From: an uncultured beta proteobacterium
GTDB taxonomy: Bacteria; Pseudomonadota; Gammaproteobacteria; Burkholderiales; Burkholderiaceae
Reading direction: 5' to 3'
NCBI GenBank assembly: GCA_903835865.1
Contig: CAILON010000027.1
Span: 1 to 9,488 of the forward strand
DNA: 9,488 bases
Numbering within the stretch: position 1 is the first letter of the stretch; each line of letters opens with the position of its first letter. Under the pieces are notes generated by a model. It saw only the letters and a program-made list of their open reading frames with translations, did no database searches and had not been told where the DNA came from. This document shows positions 7,565 to 9,488 of the stretch, piece by piece. The position numbers and the translations under genes are program-made.

Positions 7565-7570
7565 ATTATA
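7565..7570 (-). promoter_or_regulatory. Consensus -10 box of hemA, predicting a leaderless mRNA
   Basis: TATAAT on the minus strand ends 7 nt before the hemA ATG, so transcription would start at or one base before the A of the start codon. No recognisable -35 hexamer is found at 15-19 bp (the region is C-rich, such as CCCATT), so an activator may be needed. The box lies inside the predicted leader of the divergent gene. Confidence 0.5.
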
Positions 7571-7590
7571 GATTTGATGACGCTATTAAT

Positions 7591-7595
7591 GGGGG
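7591..7595 (+). promoter_or_regulatory. Ribosome-binding G tract that decides the start of the YeaQ-like gene
   Basis: GGGGG lies 5 nt upstream of the ATG at 7601. None of the upstream in-frame ATGs has a purine-rich site at suitable distance. A pure G run is not an ideal Shine-Dalgarno, so support is moderate. Confidence 0.45.
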
Positions 7596-7600
7596 TAACA

Positions 7601-7855
7601 ATGGGGTTTTTGGCTTTTCTGATAATTGGTGGGGTATCTGGAGCTTCAGCTTGGATTTTTTACCCCGGTAGCTCCAGCACACCAAATCTAGGAAAGTTCC
7701 TCCTGGCAAGCTTCTTGGGCTTTCTTGCAGCGGCAACTGGCTCTTATTTAGGTCAATACTTCGGGGTTTTCCAGTCAGGGCAGATGCTCGAGTGGCTAAG
7801 CGCCATTTTTGCCTCTTGTTTGGTGGGATGCATCTTTACGGCTTTAGCCAAGTAG
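7601..7855 (+). CDS. Small membrane protein, GlsB/YeaQ/YmgE-like
   Basis: With the start at 7601 this is an 84-residue protein with three hydrophobic segments (about 2-18, 32-52 and 62-82). The beginning, [18 protein letters not shown], lines up with the MGI-(x)n-GLIAG pattern of E. coli YeaQ, and a YPG at 21-23 matches its MPG; spacing and length (82-84 residues) also fit. The family (Transgly_assoc) consists of small inner-membrane proteins, often stress-induced, without a settled function. The frame is open upstream to a TTG at 7532, with ATGs at 7535, 7559, 7577 and 7589. 7601 is preferred because it gives the family length, lies downstream of the predicted promoter, and has GGGGG (7591-7595) 5 nt before it. 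It diverges from hemA and converges on the toxin gene, 7 bp apart. Confidence 0.75.
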   Translation: MGFLAFLIIGGVSGASAWIFYPGSSSTPNLGKFLLASFLGFLAAATGSYLGQYFGVFQSGQMLEWLSAIFASCLVGCIFTALAK

Positions 7856-7862
7856 CCTGCAG

Positions 7863-8189
7863 CTAAACCAATCCAAGCCAAAGCGCCAAGGCTCGGTTCA
7901 CTCGAACCATGAAGGGCTCTTCTATTTCCCCGATTACCGAGCCAATTTTTTCCTTTTTAATGCTCATGATTTTGTCCATCTGAATTTGACTATCTTTTGA
8001 TAGACCATTCAGTTGGCTTGGGGCAATATCAAGACGGAATATTGGCCCCTGAATTAATCTGCTGGAAATTAATGCAACCGTAATGGTTTCGTGAATGTCG
8101 TTGAAGACATCAGATTGAAGAACTAAAGCAGGCCTTGGTTTTCCAAAATCTCCCTGCAGAGCAATAGTTACTATTGAGCCGCGTTTCAT
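7863..8189 (-). CDS. MazF/PemK family toxin (type II toxin-antitoxin)
   Basis: A 108-residue protein of the MazF/PemK endoribonuclease fold. It opens with MKRGSIVTI and reaches GKPRPALVLQSD (16-27), the usual first strands and loop. Arg19 corresponds to the conserved catalytic arginine, and Ser42-Ser43 in ALISSRL to the conserved Ser/Thr. QIQMDKI at about 68-74 is the later conserved strand. Members usually cleave mRNA at short sequences and are held inactive by the antitoxin; the cleavage site cannot be predicted here. Its ATG overlaps the antitoxin stop (ATGA, 8186-8189), with AGGA just upstream inside the antitoxin gene, so the pair is coupled. All key residues seem intact, so it is probably active. 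It ends 7 bp from the end of the convergent YeaQ-like gene. Confidence 0.88.
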   Translation of the reverse strand: MKRGSIVTIALQGDFGKPRPALVLQSDVFNDIHETITVALISSRLIQGPIFRLDIAPSQLNGLSKDSQIQMDKIMSIKKEKIGSVIGEIEEPFMVRVNRALALWLGLV

Positions 8190-8401
8190 AAGTCCTGTAA
8201 ATCTGACAAGGCGAGATCCATAAAGGCCATGAGCTCATGGTCTTCCCGGTCAGATTGGGCAGCTAAAGCGGACTGACGGCGACATTCTTCAATAAACCCT
8301 GCTGAACGTGTGTCTGGGACCCAAATTTGAACCGGTCTTAGTCCAGCTGCGCGTAGGGCAAGACGGTGTTTTTGAACCCTTTTGGCTGTATTGGAGGACA
8401 T
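8186..8401 (-). CDS. MazE-like antitoxin (PF11455/DUF3018 type)
   Basis: A 71-residue antitoxin partner of the MazF-like toxin, with the start placed at the ATG 8399-8401. RVQKHRLALRAAGLRPVQIW followed by VPDT is characteristic of the MazE-like group found in proteobacteria. The strand RPVQIWVPD and the following helix FIEECRRQSALA suggest a ribbon-helix-helix-like DNA-binding part, and the acidic tail (from DREDHELM) is the likely toxin-binding region. The frame opens six codons further up at a TTG (8417-8419), but that site has no ribosome binding sequence and lies next to the operator, whereas AAGG and GAGG precede the ATG. The complex would bind the palindrome at 8421-8434 and repress its own operon, as is usual for this system type. 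Recognition of the family is good; the fold of the DNA-binding part is inferred. Confidence 0.85.
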   Translation of the reverse strand: MSSNTAKRVQKHRLALRAAGLRPVQIWVPDTRSAGFIEECRRQSALAAQSDREDHELMAFMDLALSDLQDL

Positions 8402-8420
8402 CTTCCTCACCCTTATCAAT

Positions 8421-8434
8421 TGTTACATGTAACA
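8421..8434. promoter_or_regulatory. Perfect 14-bp palindrome, likely operator of the toxin-antitoxin operon
   Basis: TGTTACATGTAACA is a perfect palindrome 20-33 bp upstream of the antitoxin ATG. It lies just downstream of, and touches, the predicted -10, so it would cover the transcription start. Binding by the antitoxin-toxin complex would block transcription. The symmetry is seen; the binding protein is inferred from how such operons work. Confidence 0.65.
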
Positions 8435-8439
8435 TTTTA
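8434..8439 (-). promoter_or_regulatory. Predicted -10 box of the toxin-antitoxin operon
   Basis: TAAAAT on the minus strand matches TATAAT at 5 of 6 bases. The best -35, CTTACA, sits 19 bp upstream, a long spacer. Transcription would start around 8427, within the palindrome, with about a 26-nt leader. Confidence 0.45.
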
Positions 8440-8483
8440 ACGCAGGGGGTAGATTCTATGTAAGCGCTATTTAAATGCTTAAA

Positions 8484-9245
8484 TTAAATAAGGTTTATTT
8501 GATGAGAGCCCTTGGGATTTTCTACCCAATGAATAGCTGGTTTTCCATGCGCCTCTAACCATGCATTGGTTTTGCTGAAGTGGCCACAACTTTTTTGACC
8601 GCCTGGCTCTAAAAAAGGCTTATCGGTTTTATAGACACCCAGTCCTGAAGGATGAGACGATTGCAAAATGAGCTGGTCTGAAGCATTGGCGATCAGCGGT
8701 AACTTGGATTGGGCATGGCCACCCCATAGCATCCACACGATATTTGGTTTTTGCAAGGCTAGTGCACATATCAACTGATCGATTAGACTTTTCCATCCTA
8801 AATTGGCATGGCTTCCTGCTTCTCCCAATTTCACACTCAGCGCCGTGTTGAGAAGTAGTACACCTTGCTGAGCCCAGTGATGTAAATCGCCATTGGGAAG
8901 GGTGCCAAAGCCTTCCAGTGAAAGCGCTTTGCTGATATTGCGAAGTGAGCTCGGAAATGCACGCGAGTTGCTTGGTATGTCAGCAGGAATTGAAAAAGCT
9001 AAACCCTGGGCAAGTCCTGGTGAGTGATAGGGGTCTTGACCCAGAATGACGACTTGCACCGAATTCACAGGGGTTAATTGCAAGGCCTTAAAAAAATCTT
9101 CAGGCGCAGGCCGGATGCGTTCTTTCCCTTGATCTAAGGTTGCCTGCAAATTGTTTTTTAATACACTCCATGCGCTTGAATGAAAGTAATCACTAAGCAA
9201 TTCTCGCCAATCTGGCGGAATATCTTTTTCAGAAAAAGAGTGCAT
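8484..9245 (-). CDS. ung: Uracil-DNA glycosylase, family 1
   Basis: A 253-residue cytoplasmic base-excision repair enzyme that removes uracil from DNA. GQDPYH (69-74) contains the catalytic Asp71, LLNTALSV (131-138) carries the uracil-recognition Asn133, and HPSGL (198-202) is the minor-groove loop with the catalytic His198 and the intercalating Leu202. The loop differs from the E. coli HPSPLS: the second proline is Gly201, and the stretch to the conserved CGHF is about eight residues longer (KTDKPFLEPGGQKS region). All catalytic residues are present, so activity is expected. The ATG at 9243-9245 is 5 bp after the stop of the upstream PDZ protein gene and lacks a Shine-Dalgarno, so translational coupling is likely. 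Downstream lies the toxin-antitoxin promoter region, with no clear terminator. Confidence 0.96.
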   Translation of the reverse strand: MHSFSEKDIPPDWRELLSDYFHSSAWSVLKNNLQATLDQGKERIRPAPEDFFKALQLTPVNSVQVVILGQDPYHSPGLAQGLAFSIPADIPSNSRAFPSSLRNISKALSLEGFGTLPNGDLHHWAQQGVLLLNTALSVKLGEAGSHANLGWKSLIDQLICALALQKPNIVWMLWGGHAQSKLPLIANASDQLILQSSHPSGLGVYKTDKPFLEPGGQKSCGHFSKTNAWLEAHGKPAIHWVENPKGSHQINLI

Positions 9246-9250
9246 TCAGT

Positions 9251-9488
9251 TTATAGAGATTTGTTCGTTGAACTCAGTTCATATTGAGCAGGTATTTGAC
9301 TGTTTTGAAGCAAAGCTATGCGCTCATGCATCAAGTCATCACGATAGAAACAGATGCTCATGCTTTCACCCTCAGATAGACCACCAAGAACCTTATCCCA
9401 TCGGGTGTTTGTAATACGTTGCCCATTAATACTGGCTAGAAGGTCTCCGGCTGCAAGGCCTGCAGCCTGGGCTAGCCCACCATCTAAA
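9251..9488 (-). CDS. PDZ-domain protein, probable M61-type metallopeptidase (C-terminal 78 residues)
   Basis: Only the end of the gene is in the window; the frame runs from the edge to TAA at 9251-9253. It reads LDGGLAQAAGLAAGDLLASI and NGQRIT, the ligand-loop and following strands of a PDZ domain. It continues with SEGESMSICFYRDDLMHERIALLQ-like sequence; the F-x-R-D-(D/E)-L-M pattern is typical of the C-terminal PDZ domain of M61 (glycyl aminopeptidase-like) peptidases. The catalytic HExxH part would lie beyond the window, so peptidase activity is inferred. A HtrA-like or other PDZ protein is possible but less likely, given the FYRDDLM stretch. The last residues after the domain are polar. 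ung follows after 5 bp in the same direction, so both probably share a transcript. Confidence 0.75.
   Translation of the reverse strand, partial: LDGGLAQAAGLAAGDLLASINGQRITNTRWDKVLGGLSEGESMSICFYRDDLMHERIALLQNSQIPAQYELSSTNKSL

Noticed and set aside
7532..7600. Longer N-terminus (23 extra residues) for the YeaQ-like protein, starting at TTG 7532 or an ATG at 7535, 7559, 7577 or 7589
   Set aside because: The extension overlaps hemA or its promoter, has no ribosome site, and makes the protein longer than its family; the family pattern begins exactly at 7601.
8402..8419. TTG start six codons upstream for the antitoxin
   Set aside because: It lacks a ribosome binding site and lies beside the operator palindrome, while the ATG at 8399-8401 has AAGG and GAGG upstream and fits the family N-terminus.
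8461..8481. Inverted repeat TAAGC/GCTTA after ung as a terminator
   Set aside because: The 5-bp AT-rich arms with an 11-nt loop and no T run are too weak to call a terminator.
9250..9255. TATAAA about 5 bp upstream of the ung ATG as a promoter
   Set aside because: It consists of the last codon and stop of the upstream PDZ gene, has no -35, and the 5-bp gap makes co-transcription the simpler explanation.

Overview
The window reads as core chromosome of a free-living betaproteobacterium. The gene set and order (hemA-prfA-prmC-grxD, a phasin, ung next to an M61-type peptidase), the moderate GC content and the protein sequences suggest Burkholderiaceae, most likely Polynucleobacter or a close relative. 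The genus is an inference from recognition, not from a search. No rRNA, tRNA, CRISPR array, insertion sequence or phage gene was found.

Left part (1-1763, minus strand): an MHS-type major facilitator permease is followed 20 bp downstream by an exported amidohydrolase-like protein that is cut off by the window edge. They look like an uptake-plus-hydrolysis pair. The 166-bp gap to the right is a divergent regulatory region. It holds TTGC/GCAA boxes, a perfect inverted repeat, a sigma70-like promoter and a long stem-loop in the predicted leader of the phasin gene.

Middle (1930-7557): the phasin gene (plus strand) ends at a strong hairpin terminator that probably also serves the convergent rmuC. 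On the minus strand run hemA, prfA, prmC, grxD and rmuC. The hemA stop abuts the prfA ATG, and prmC starts 2 bp after prfA. HemA makes glutamate-1-semialdehyde for tetrapyrroles, PrfA is release factor 1, PrmC methylates the GGQ glutamine of PrfA, GrxD is the CGFS glutaredoxin for Fe-S delivery, and RmuC is a membrane-anchored nuclease-fold protein.

Right part (7558-9488): a small YeaQ/YmgE-type membrane protein (plus strand) diverges from hemA. Its predicted -10 box lies on the hemA start codon, and the hemA -10 lies in its leader. It converges on a MazE-like/MazF-like toxin-antitoxin pair whose promoter carries a perfect 14-bp palindrome. Next comes ung, 5 bp after the end of a PDZ-domain protein that looks like the C-terminus of an M61 peptidase.

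I see no clearly undescribed multi-gene system. The most interesting signals are regulatory: the interlocked hemA/yeaQ-like promoters with a probably leaderless hemA mRNA, the phasin leader stem-loop and TTGC boxes, and the toxin-antitoxin operator.
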